Shown here: positions 8,796 through 15,194 of the stretch, one piece after another
How positions within the stretch are numbered: the first letter of the stretch is position 1
Layout of the letters: every line of letters starts with the position of its first letter
Source of the DNA: Flavobacterium araucananum
GTDB taxonomy: Bacteria; Bacteroidota; Bacteroidia; Flavobacteriales; Flavobacteriaceae
DNA length: 64,000 nt
NCBI RefSeq assembly: GCF_002222055.1
Contig: NZ_MUGS01000002.1
Location: forward strand, 205,745 to 269,744
Reading direction: 5' to 3'
Translations under genes and position numbers: made by a program
Notes under the pieces: model-generated
Told to the model about the DNA's origin: nothing
Seen by the model: the letters and a program-made list of their open reading frames with translations, nothing else
Databases searched by the model: none

Positions 8796-8995
8796 GAGGG
8801 TAATTTTTTAATAATTTGTAATGTATAATCCCAATCAATATCCTTGTATTCTCTCTATAACAAGATTCTATTTTTGGGATTGCAAAATTACTTCTTACAA
8901 TATCAAAAAGCGTTATTATTATGTTAATCGTATTTTGTTTTGCTGTGCGTTGTTTGCTATGCACTGTTTGTTATCACTGTTTTAACAAATCGTAA

Positions 8996-9290
8996 GGGTG
9001 AAAAACTTTTAAAAACAGGCTGAAAGCCCTAAAAAGCAATAACGTAGTGCAACGCACTATGAATTAAATCAAAAGTTAAAATCGCCCTGAAAGGGCAACA
9101 GCAACTAGACAATAAAGATTAAGGAAAACCGCGGTTTCTCATAAAAAATAATGTAAAATAGAATAAATGTTCTCTTTGAAATTAGGCTTTCGCCCTTTCA
9201 GGGCTTAAAATAAAAATAATCTTCATTCATAGTGCTTCGCACCATACTATTGCTAGGGCTCTTTCAGAGCAACAGATTCTGAACGTTTAT
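8996..9290. repeat. Large imperfect inverted repeat, about 78-bp arms
   Basis: The left arm (9019-9096) begins GCTGAAAGCCCTAAAAAGCA and ends GCCCTGAAAGGGC. The right arm (9192-9270) is its reverse complement with scattered mismatches, and both arms contain the GTG(C)AACGCACTATGAAT / ATTCATAGTGCTTCGCAC segment. The spacer is about 95 bases. No open frame spans it. It could fold into a long hairpin or be a miniature element or decayed palindrome. Confidence 0.65.
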
Positions 9291-9610
9291 AGCCACAGAT
9301 TAAAAAGATTAGAAAAAATCTGCTTTATCTGCAAAATCTGCGAGAAAACATTTAGCACATAGAAACATAGAGTTTTGTTGTCACTCCTGATAGTTGTCGG
9401 GATTCCCGGATTAAAAAGATTAGAAAAAATCTGCTTTATCTGCAAAATCTGCGAGAAAATATTTAACACATAGAAACATAGAGTTTTGTTGCCACTCCTG
9501 ATAGTTGTCGGGATTCACAGATTAAAAAGATTAGAGAATAAAAATCTGCTTAATCTGCGTGAAACAAAAAATATTAATCATTCTAATTCGTGGAATCTGT
9601 GGCAAAAATT
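9291..9610. repeat. 111-bp tandem repeat of the CAGATTAAAAAGATT family
   Basis: Two full units and part of a third are spaced exactly 111 bases apart: TAAAAAGATTAG begins at 9301, 9412 and 9523. Each unit holds AATCTGCTTTATCTGC, GCGAGAAAA, ACATAGAAACATAGAGTTTT and CACTCCTGATAGTTGTCGGG. The array runs up to the next gene and adds a false N-terminal extension to its frame. Confidence 0.8.
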
Positions 9611-9641
9611 TCTAACTTCGAGGAAACAAATCGCCTTACTT

Positions 9642-10298
9642 ATGAAAAAAGCAATTGTATACGGAGCAAGCGGATTAGTAGGATCTTATATTCTGGAAAC
9701 TTTACTAAATAACGCCAATTATGAACAAGTCGTAATTGTAGTTAGGAAAGACCTAAACATCCAGCATCCAAAACTAAAAACTTTGATTGGCGATCTTAAT
9801 TCCTTGCCCGAAGTCGTAAAAGGTATTCAAATCGATGAGGTTTTTATTGCGCTTGGAACAACAAAAAAGAAAACACCCGATAAAAAACTCTATTATCAAA
9901 TCGATCATGATTACCCCGTTCTGGCAGCAAAACTGGCAAAAGAAAACGGAGCAAAAGCCGTATTTTTAGTTTCGGCAATTGGAGCAAATGCAAAGTCTTC
10001 GATATTTTACACCAAGATGAAAGGCGAAACCGAACAAGATATTATCAGTCTAAAGCTTGATCACACGTACATTTTTCGACCATCGATGATTTTGGGAGAC
10101 CGTAAAGAAAGCCGACCTCTGGAAAAAGTATTCATAGGGATCTTTAAATTTATCAATCCGTTGTTTGCAGGAGGATTAAGTAAATATAAAGGAATCGAGG
10201 CGAGTGATATTGCTAAGTCAATGGTAAATAGTGCGAACGCACTAAAGGAGAAAGTCAAAACATTGCATTGGGACGAAATGACCGCTTTGCTAAAATAA
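9642..10298 (+). CDS. NAD(P)-binding Rossmann oxidoreductase (HTATIP2-like)
   Basis: This protein of 218 residues starts MKKAIVYGASGLVGSYILE, a Rossmann GxxGxxG motif. EVFIALGTTKKKTPDK, VFLVSAIGANAKS and the YTKMKGETEQDI segment with a Tyr-x-x-x-Lys-like pair follow. It belongs to the atypical short-chain dehydrogenase group near HTATIP2/TIP30 and YbjT-like proteins. The substrate is unknown. The frame is open back to 9486, but those 52 codons come from the 111-bp tandem repeat. The ATG at 9642 is 47 bases after the last repeat motif and gives the expected N-terminus. Confidence 0.83.
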   Translation: MKKAIVYGASGLVGSYILETLLNNANYEQVVIVVRKDLNIQHPKLKTLIGDLNSLPEVVKGIQIDEVFIALGTTKKKTPDKKLYYQIDHDYPVLAAKLAKENGAKAVFLVSAIGANAKSSIFYTKMKGETEQDIISLKLDHTYIFRPSMILGDRKESRPLEKVFIGIFKFINPLFAGGLSKYKGIEASDIAKSMVNSANALKEKVKTLHWDEMTALLK

Positions 10299-10300
10299 AA

Positions 10301-10335
10301 AATGGCATTATCCTGATTAGAGATAATGCCATTTT
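10301..10335. terminator. Bidirectional terminator between convergent genes
   Basis: AATGGCATTATC / GATAATGCCATT forms a perfect 12-bp stem with T/A runs on both sides. It sits between the oxidoreductase and the convergent HPF-like gene. Confidence 0.85.
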
Positions 10336-10355
10336 GCATTTTGATACTATATAAA

Positions 10356-10670
10356 TTAGTGCGCTTTCATTTTTTCGAAAGTCGTAGTAAGAGATTTTTT
10401 TGCTTTGGCAAGAGCACCACTAAAAGCTTTTTCGAGCGTATCAGAGTGGTCTGTAACAGTTAAGGGTTGTAAGTTGGCAATGCGAACTTCGATCACACAT
10501 TTTTTATCGTTTAAGCTGAATTTTTCTCCGTTTTCATCTCCAAAATGTACTTCGATGCGGGTTATTTTTTCCTCAAAACGAGCTAAACCTTTTTCTAATT
10601 CTTCAGAAAAATAAGCTGCTAATCTTTCGTGTCCTTCGATGTTCTTGTCGGTATTGATTTGAATTTTCAT
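10356..10670 (-). CDS. HPF/RaiA-like ribosome-associated protein
   Basis: This 104-residue protein has the S30EA fold pattern: an N-terminal strand MKIQINTDKNIEG, a helix with LARFEEKITRIEVHFGDENG, a strand KKCVIEVRIANLQPLTV and a C-terminal helix of AKAKKSLTTTFEKMK. The family binds the 30S A/P site, giving ribosome hibernation or translation slow-down in stationary phase. The short length means it lacks the long dimerizing tail of long HPF. It is monocistronic with a shared terminator. Sub-family assignment (HPF versus YfiA) is uncertain. Confidence 0.78.
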   Translation of the reverse strand: MKIQINTDKNIEGHERLAAYFSEELEKGLARFEEKITRIEVHFGDENGEKFSLNDKKCVIEVRIANLQPLTVTDHSDTLEKAFSGALAKAKKSLTTTFEKMKAH

Positions 10671-11012
10671 ATCGGTTTATATTTAATGATTGTTTCTCAA
10701 AGCTATCTTTTTTAGAATGAAAAGCCAAGTGAGTTAATAAAACATTAAGAAAAAAGGTTCAAAAAATTTAAGGCCTTTTTTATCAGGCTTGGCGATCCCG
10801 AAATGTTATTATGGAACACAGATTTCACGGATTCACTTCGTGAAAACGCAGATAAAAACAGATTTTTTTTATTTGTATTTTTCCCCAGGCTGAGCATCCC
10901 GAAACTTCGGGAGAAACCCTCGCAACAATAAACGAGCTAAAAATAAAAAAGCTTTTAAAACGATAGATAAATCCTACTATTTGCAATTGTTTATTTGGTA
11001 TCTTCGCAGTCC
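10671..11012. other. Intergenic stretch with repeat remnants
   Basis: No gene is seen. It holds a CACGGATTCACTTCGTGAAAACGCAG repeat unit (about 10828-10855), a small hairpin of the form ATCCCGAAACTTCGGGAG (about 10896-10913), and a likely -7 element TATCTTCG at 10999-11006 with TTTG at 10980-10983. Those two would drive the leader that follows. Confidence 0.4.
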
Positions 11013-11047
11013 TAAACATCGAGAATATGAACACAACAAAACTTTTT

Positions 11048-11128
11048 GCCCGTATGGTACGCTGGCGGTATTGGAAACAACCACAACGCGTTCTCGAAGG
11101 CGTAGGACAGCTAACCCATACGGGTTTT
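11048..11128 (+). ncRNA. Candidate structured leader RNA upstream of the 77-residue orphan
   Basis: A 9-bp stem, CCCGTATGG pairing with CCATACGGG, encloses about 60 bases of unusually GC-rich sequence. Inside can be drawn GCTG/CAGC, a TTG-GAAA-CAA GNRA-type hairpin and an ACGC/GCGT hairpin, giving a closed multibranch fold. It lies between the likely promoter (TATCTTCG near 11000) and the ATG at 11151. It matches no riboswitch class that I recognise. An ORF of 63 codons (11027-11218) also crosses it, so a translated leader is an alternative. Confidence 0.4.
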
Positions 11129-11150
11129 ATATTTCCTAAATTTCGAGATT

Positions 11151-11384
11151 ATGAGTACAAACACCCTTTCAAAAGAAACCCAATTGCGGTTAACAGATTT
11201 TTTCAGCAAATCGATTGATCCTGAAACGATGGCAAAAAACATCCGAAGAGTAAATTATGTCATCGCCCTAAGCATGATTCGGGATTGCGAAACTCTCGAC
11301 CTCGAGAAAGCAAACCTCGAAAAAGGCTTTTATTGGTTAAACGAATTAGCCGAAATTCTAAACCCTTATTTCGATGCCGAATAA
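11151..11384 (+). CDS. Conserved small protein, 77 aa, paralog of the one at 32.4 kb
   Basis: This 77-residue soluble, helical, acidic protein has no domain that I recognise. It aligns end to end with the 77-residue protein at 32439-32672 at roughly half identity. The shared blocks are LSKET near the start, the central IRR(V/L)NY(V/I)(I/V)AL and the C-terminal GFYWLNE(L/F)AEIL(N/D)PYF. The equal length and conservation of both ends argue that both are real genes and not chance frames. It has its own terminator. The preceding 140 bases may form a structured leader. Function unknown. Confidence 0.72.
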   Translation: MSTNTLSKETQLRLTDFFSKSIDPETMAKNIRRVNYVIALSMIRDCETLDLEKANLEKGFYWLNELAEILNPYFDAE

Positions 11385-11389
11385 ACCTA

Positions 11390-11417
11390 AAAAGCCACTG
11401 CGAAGTGGCTTTTTTTA
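11390..11417 (+). terminator. Rho-independent terminator after the 77-aa orphan
   Basis: AAAGCCACT GCGA AGTGGCTTTTTTT is a compact tetraloop hairpin with a T run, six bases after the stop codon. Confidence 0.88.
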
Positions 11418-11533
11418 TTTTGGTCCTCTTGTTCCGCTTAGTTTGTCATTTCGAAGAATGAGAAATCTTCGCAAGTAACTCTGTTGCAATTGTTATATTA
11501 AGGTTTTTGTTTTTTATTTAATAATAGAGGAAT

Positions 11534-11724
11534 TCAAATTCTTTTAATTTTTAACTTAATTATGTAATCACATCCGTCACATTTGAGAAAACTATTATCA
11601 GCCAGCCGACTAATATATCTATTTCAATTTCGTAATCACAAACAGGGCAATTGTAAATAATATCTATAAGTTTTATAGGCAGATTAAGTACAGTTGGAAT
11701 GTAGAGTGTTGAATATTCTACCAT
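11534..11724 (-). pseudogene. Frameshifted small zinc-ribbon-like gene
   Basis: From the ATG at 11724 the frame reads a coding-like peptide with NCPVCDYEIEID, then degenerates. Shifting by one base near GATATATTAGTCGG continues into SFLKCDGCDYIIKLKIKRI and a stop at 11534. The two CxxC pairs in similar contexts look like one zinc ribbon split by a one-base indel. A 54-codon unshifted ORF (11560-11724) exists, but it loses the second CxxC. The family is not recognised. Confidence 0.45.
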
Positions 11725-11782
11725 GTTTTTTTAATTAACCAAATTGTATATAATAATATATAAAATCGTTGATTTCTTCTCC

Positions 11783-12003
11783 TTAAGAATCAAACTTTAA
11801 AACAATTCTAGAGCATAATTTATCAACCCAATTTTCAATTTCTTCAAAAGAATCTATGCTATTTAGAAAAAGCAAAAGTTCATTTTGATTTGTAAAATTA
11901 TCTATGAACATACCAATATCTTTTTAAAATTATCTGCATAATTTTCATTTGTTTGTGACAAATAATTTTATAAATGTTCAATCTTTTCATTAAAACTTAA
12001 CAT
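11783..12003 (-). pseudogene. Decayed small acidic gene
   Basis: From the ATG at 12003 the peptide MLSFNEKIEHL meets a stop, continues in the same frame as NYLSQTNENYADNFKK, and then needs a +1 shift at the A-rich TTTTAAAAAGAT. It goes on as DIGMFIDNFTNQNELLLFLN and runs to a stop at 11783. One nonsense codon and one frameshift in an otherwise coding-like stretch indicate decay. The length and acidity recall small immunity-type proteins, but I recognise no family. Confidence 0.45.
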
Positions 12004-12083
12004 AGGAATTTTATTTCAAAGGCAAACAAAAACCCGACTATACTCCGTTGTTTTAGAGTCTACATTTTGCAACTTTTGTTAAC

Positions 12084-12290
12084 ATGGATATTAAGCAAAA
12101 ATTCGGACTCAAAATCAAGGAGCTTAGAAAACTTAAAGGATTATCTCAAGAAAAGCTAGCCAATCTAGCAGAGATTGATCGTACTTATTTACCGACGATT
12201 GAAAAAGGAGAGAGAAATGTTTCTATTGAAGTTGTTGAGCGATTAGCAAATGCTTTAGAAGTTAAAGTAAAAGATCTTTTCGATGAATAG
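12084..12290 (+). CDS. XRE-family helix-turn-helix regulator, 68 aa
   Basis: This 68-residue protein is a single Cro/C1-type HTH domain: FGLKIKELRKLKGLSQEKLA, DRTYLPTIEKGERNVSIEVV and a last helix with ERLANALEVKVKDLF. It most likely represses its own operon. Its stop codon lies inside the start of the nuclease-helicase gene (8-base overlap at 12283-12290), so the two are translationally coupled. Pairing a small XRE protein with a large DNA-processing enzyme is typical of restriction and defense modules, where the regulator restrains a harmful enzyme. A near-consensus TACATTTTG lies 15-23 bases upstream of the ATG. Confidence 0.85.
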   Translation: MDIKQKFGLKIKELRKLKGLSQEKLANLAEIDRTYLPTIEKGERNVSIEVVERLANALEVKVKDLFDE

Positions 12291-14256
12291 GGCTTATTAT
12301 TCAGGTTTCATTGCGAGTTTTGTTAATGAAGATCTTACAAGCGTATTAGGTGTTATTTCTTTTAATTCAGGGAAAGATGATATACTACAAAAGAATGCTT
12401 GGAAAAGACAAATAGAAATTCTGCAAAAAGAATTAAAAGGGGTTACGGGTAAAATATTTTTTGAGTTTACAATTCCACGAATGGGAAAGAGAGTCGATAA
12501 TATTTTAATTATTAATAATTGCATTTTTGTTATAGAATTTAAAATAAATTCAAAAAAATATGAGAAACATGCTATAGACCAAGCTTTCGATTATGGATTA
12601 GATTTGAATAATTTTCATGAAGGAAGCCACGCAAAAAATATTATTCCAATTTTAGTTGCTGATAAAGCTGAAGATGAAAAAAATATTTATAGAAAATCTA
12701 TAGATAATTTACAGAATACGATTGTTGCAAATGAAAATAATTTATCAGAAGTAATATCAGAAACGTTATTAAAATTTAAAAATTTAGAGAATATAAATGT
12801 TGAGAGTTGGGAAAAATCGATATATAAACCAACACCAACAATTATAGAAGCGGCTACAGCTTTATATAAAAAACATAGTGTTTCTGAAATATCAAGAAGT
12901 GATTCAGGAGCAGAAAATTTATCTGTGACCTCAGAATGTATTTCTAAAATCATAGATCATTCAAAAGAAACAAATAGAAAATCAATTTGCTTTATAACTG
13001 GAGTTCCTGGCGCAGGAAAAACACTAGCAGGATTAAACATTGCTAATTTACGTTCAAATTATGAAGAAGAAGAACATGCTGTTTTTCTATCTGGCAACGG
13101 TCCTTTAGTTGATGTGTTAAGAGAAGCATTGGCTAGAGATAAATATACAAGTGCGAAAGAAGATAATGAAAAGTTGACAATGGATGCGGCTAGATCTCAA
13201 ATAAAGTCTTTTATTCAAAATATTCATCATTTTAGAGATGATGCAATAAAAAATCCTGAAAATGCACCAATAGAAAAAGTAACCATTTTTGACGAAGCGC
13301 AAAGAGCATGGACGACAGAAAAGGCTTCAAGTTTTATGAGGATTAAAAAAGGAATTCCAGATTTTAATAAATCGGAACCCGAATTCCTTATTGAAGTAAT
13401 GAATAGACACAAAAATTGGTGTACAATAGTTTGCTTAATAGGAGGAGGACAAGAAATTAATACTGGAGAAGCTGGTTTAGAAGAATGGATTAGACCATTT
13501 TCTAATAAGTTCCAAGATTGGGATATTTATTATTCTTCTAAAATTGTTGATGATCTGAACTATATTAAAGATAAAGAAGTTTTGATGATTTTAAAGGATA
13601 AAAAAGCAATAAAGCAAAGAGAATTACATTTGTCGGTTTCCCTGAGATCATTTAGAAGTGCTCAATTATCTGATTTTATTCAAGAAATAATAAATAATAA
13701 TATTGAAAATGCTAAGGAAATTTACAAGTTATCTATTAAAGAATATTATCCCATTAAGATAACTCGTGATTTAGATAAAGCTAGAAATTGGTTAAAAATA
13801 TCAGCAAAAGGATCTGAAAGAATTGGAGTTATTGCTTCATCTGGAGGAATTCGTTTAAGACCTTTTGGATTAAACGTAAAGGTAAAGATAGATGCTCCAA
13901 TTTGGTTTTTAAACGATAAAGACGATATACGTTCTTCAAGTTTTTTGGAAGAAGTTGCTACCGAATTTGACATACAAGGGTTAGAGTTAGATTGGACTTG
14001 TGTTGCTTGGGATGGAGATTTGTTTTACGATGATAATAAATGGAATTATAAAAAGTTTACAGGAACTACATGGAAAAATATTAATCCTATAATCACAAGT
14101 TATTTAATTAATTCTTATAGGGTTTTATTGACTAGAGCGAGGCAAGGTATGGTGATTTATATTCCATTTGGAAATAGTGAGGATATAACGAGGCCAGAAT
14201 TTATGTATGATGGTACTTTTGAGTTTTTCAAATCATTAGGAATTGAGGAGATTTAA
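12283..14256 (+). CDS. PD-(D/E)XK nuclease plus DUF2075 SF1 helicase, candidate defense enzyme
   Basis: This 657-residue protein has two parts. Residues about 55-130 hold a PD-(D/E)XK nuclease core: RVDNILIINN with D72, then FVIEFKI with E85 and K87, and QAFDY (Q100, Y104) matching the RecB-type QxxxY motif. From about 235 it is a DUF2075 P-loop helicase/ATPase, with Walker A GVPGAGKT (240-247), Walker B TIFDEAQ (D337, E338), an Arg-rich LSVSLRSFRS and a C-terminal SYRVLLTRARQGMV that looks like SF1 motif VI. All catalytic residues are intact. The layout resembles single-chain nuclease-helicase immunity enzymes. The gene overlaps an XRE regulator by 8 bases, is AT-rich even for this genome, and sits beside decayed small genes. 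Defense is inferred. Confidence 0.82.
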   Translation: MNRAYYSGFIASFVNEDLTSVLGVISFNSGKDDILQKNAWKRQIEILQKELKGVTGKIFFEFTIPRMGKRVDNILIINNCIFVIEFKINSKKYEKHAIDQAFDYGLDLNNFHEGSHAKNIIPILVADKAEDEKNIYRKSIDNLQNTIVANENNLSEVISETLLKFKNLENINVESWEKSIYKPTPTIIEAATALYKKHSVSEISRSDSGAENLSVTSECISKIIDHSKETNRKSICFITGVPGAGKTLAGLNIANLRSNYEEEEHAVFLSGNGPLVDVLREALARDKYTSAKEDNEKLTMDAARSQIKSFIQNIHHFRDDAIKNPENAPIEKVTIFDEAQRAWTTEKASSFMRIKKGIPDFNKSEPEFLIEVMNRHKNWCTIVCLIGGGQEINTGEAGLEEWIRPFSNKFQDWDIYYSSKIVDDLNYIKDKEVLMILKDKKAIKQRELHLSVSLRSFRSAQLSDFIQEIINNNIENAKEIYKLSIKEYYPIKITRDLDKARNWLKISAKGSERIGVIASSGGIRLRPFGLNVKVKIDAPIWFLNDKDDIRSSSFLEEVATEFDIQGLELDWTCVAWDGDLFYDDNKWNYKKFTGTTWKNINPIITSYLINSYRVLLTRARQGMVIYIPFGNSEDITRPEFMYDGTFEFFKSLGIEEI

Positions 14257-14278
14257 ATTATATAATTATAATTGATTT

Positions 14279-14315
14279 AAAATGCCTCAAATAGTGTTTA
14301 ACTTTTGAGGCATTT
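14279..14315. terminator. Bidirectional terminator after the nuclease-helicase gene
   Basis: AAATGCCTCAAA / TTTGAGGCATTT is a perfect 12-bp stem between the convergent nuclease-helicase and orphan genes. Confidence 0.85.
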
Positions 14316-14350
14316 CACGAAGGTAATTTTTCATTTAAGAAGTAAAATTT

Positions 14351-14809
14351 TTAAGGATAAGCAATATTAAAATAATTTTCAAATGCCTTACAAAGTAAAT
14401 CCTTATCTACTTCAAACAATTCATTCCTAACATCCCAATCTTTGATATATTCTTCATCGCTTTCGCTAATTTCTTCCCCATAAAGTTTTCGAGTTAAAAT
14501 GTCGCTTAACAAAACGCTGTTACAATGATAATACTTTGGATAATATTTCTCAATGAATGCCCAATAATCAAATTTATCATCATCTTCTTTTTCTTCTTTG
14601 TTGTCTTTCTCTTCAAATTCTTTGATTACTTCGAATTCTAACCAACTCATTGCTTCACCAATTCCTTTGTAAAATGCATTTCTCTCTACCCAAGTTTCGA
14701 AAGTATACTTTTTTAAGTTGATTATTTTTTCACAATCATTTAAAGTTTCATTATTATGATATTTCCTTACTTGATCTTTTCCGAAAATTATTTCTGCTAA
14801 ATATTTCAT
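14351..14809 (-). CDS. Hypothetical acidic protein, 152 aa
   Basis: I do not recognise this 152-residue cytoplasmic protein. It has no signal peptide or membrane segment. A strongly charged stretch (residues about 65-80, KEFEEKDNKEEKEDDDKF) divides an N-terminal helical half, with RNAFYKGIGEAMSWLEFEVI, from a Tyr-rich half with IEKYYPKYYHCNSVLLSDIL. Composition resembles small acidic cargo or immunity proteins. It is convergent with the nuclease-helicase gene and separated from it by a bidirectional terminator, so the two are not an operon. It may belong to the same accessory patch. Confidence 0.6.
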   Translation of the reverse strand: MKYLAEIIFGKDQVRKYHNNETLNDCEKIINLKKYTFETWVERNAFYKGIGEAMSWLEFEVIKEFEEKDNKEEKEDDDKFDYWAFIEKYYPKYYHCNSVLLSDILTRKLYGEEISESDEEYIKDWDVRNELFEVDKDLLCKAFENYFNIAYP

Positions 14810-14929
14810 TTTTTGATAACGGATTTTTTATTAGTTTTCTAAAACATGATTTCAAATGTACTTTTTAGATAATAATTGACCCGCCTACAATTGGCCTTAT
14901 TAGATGATAGTTTTAAATTTTATCCATAA

Positions 14930-14961
14930 AAAAAAACGCCAATCATTTCTGACGGGCGTTA
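14930..14961 (-). terminator. Hairpin terminator on the minus strand
   Basis: Read on the minus strand, AACGCC(C) / GGCGTT with a following T run forms an intrinsic terminator. It is the first one downstream of the AsmA-like gene, about 235 bases past its stop. Confidence 0.55.
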
Positions 14962-14994
14962 ATTAATATTTCTTAACTTCTCTTGAAAACCAAA

Positions 14995-15180
14995 ATCCCT
15001 AGCCCTGATGGAAACGGCATCCTTTTGTTGCTTTCTTTAAGCAATAAAAGATAGAGTGTACAGCAGGAAATAGCTCCTAGACATTCAGATCCTAAGTTGC
15101 AAAAGCTCTTCGACTTCGCTCATGGGGACAAATTTTAGGCGAGTTACTTGTGTGATTGCTTTCGCCACGGCGAACAGGTC
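14995..15180 (+). repeat. REP-like structured repeat element, plus-strand copy
   Basis: The block from CCCTAGCCCTGATGGAAACG to CAGGAAATAGCTCC (14997-15078) carries a central hairpin TTGCTT / AAGCAA flanked by TTTT/AAAA. Reverse-complement relatives occur at about 35.93-36.02 kb and 59.30-59.37 kb, with a cut-down one at 7.20 kb. The following 100 bases hold a degenerate tail with GCTTTCGCCACGGCGAACAGG, echoed near 3702-3736 and 54365. No gene is present. Confidence 0.6.
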
Positions 15181-15194
15181 TTTTCTTGCAATGA

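Noticed and set aside
9486-9641. N-terminal extension of the oxidoreductase frame
   Set aside because: The 52 codons come from the 111-bp tandem repeat; the Rossmann N-terminus begins at the ATG at 9642.
11048-11128. tRNA gene or pseudo-tRNA at the structured leader
   Set aside because: The acceptor-like stem is 9 bp and no T-arm lies next to the 3' strand, so no cloverleaf can be drawn.
11027-11218. 63-codon ORF overlapping the 77-aa orphan
   Set aside because: It crosses the candidate structured leader and runs into a paralog-supported gene in another frame. Composition looks RNA-like; kept only as an alternative in the leader entry.
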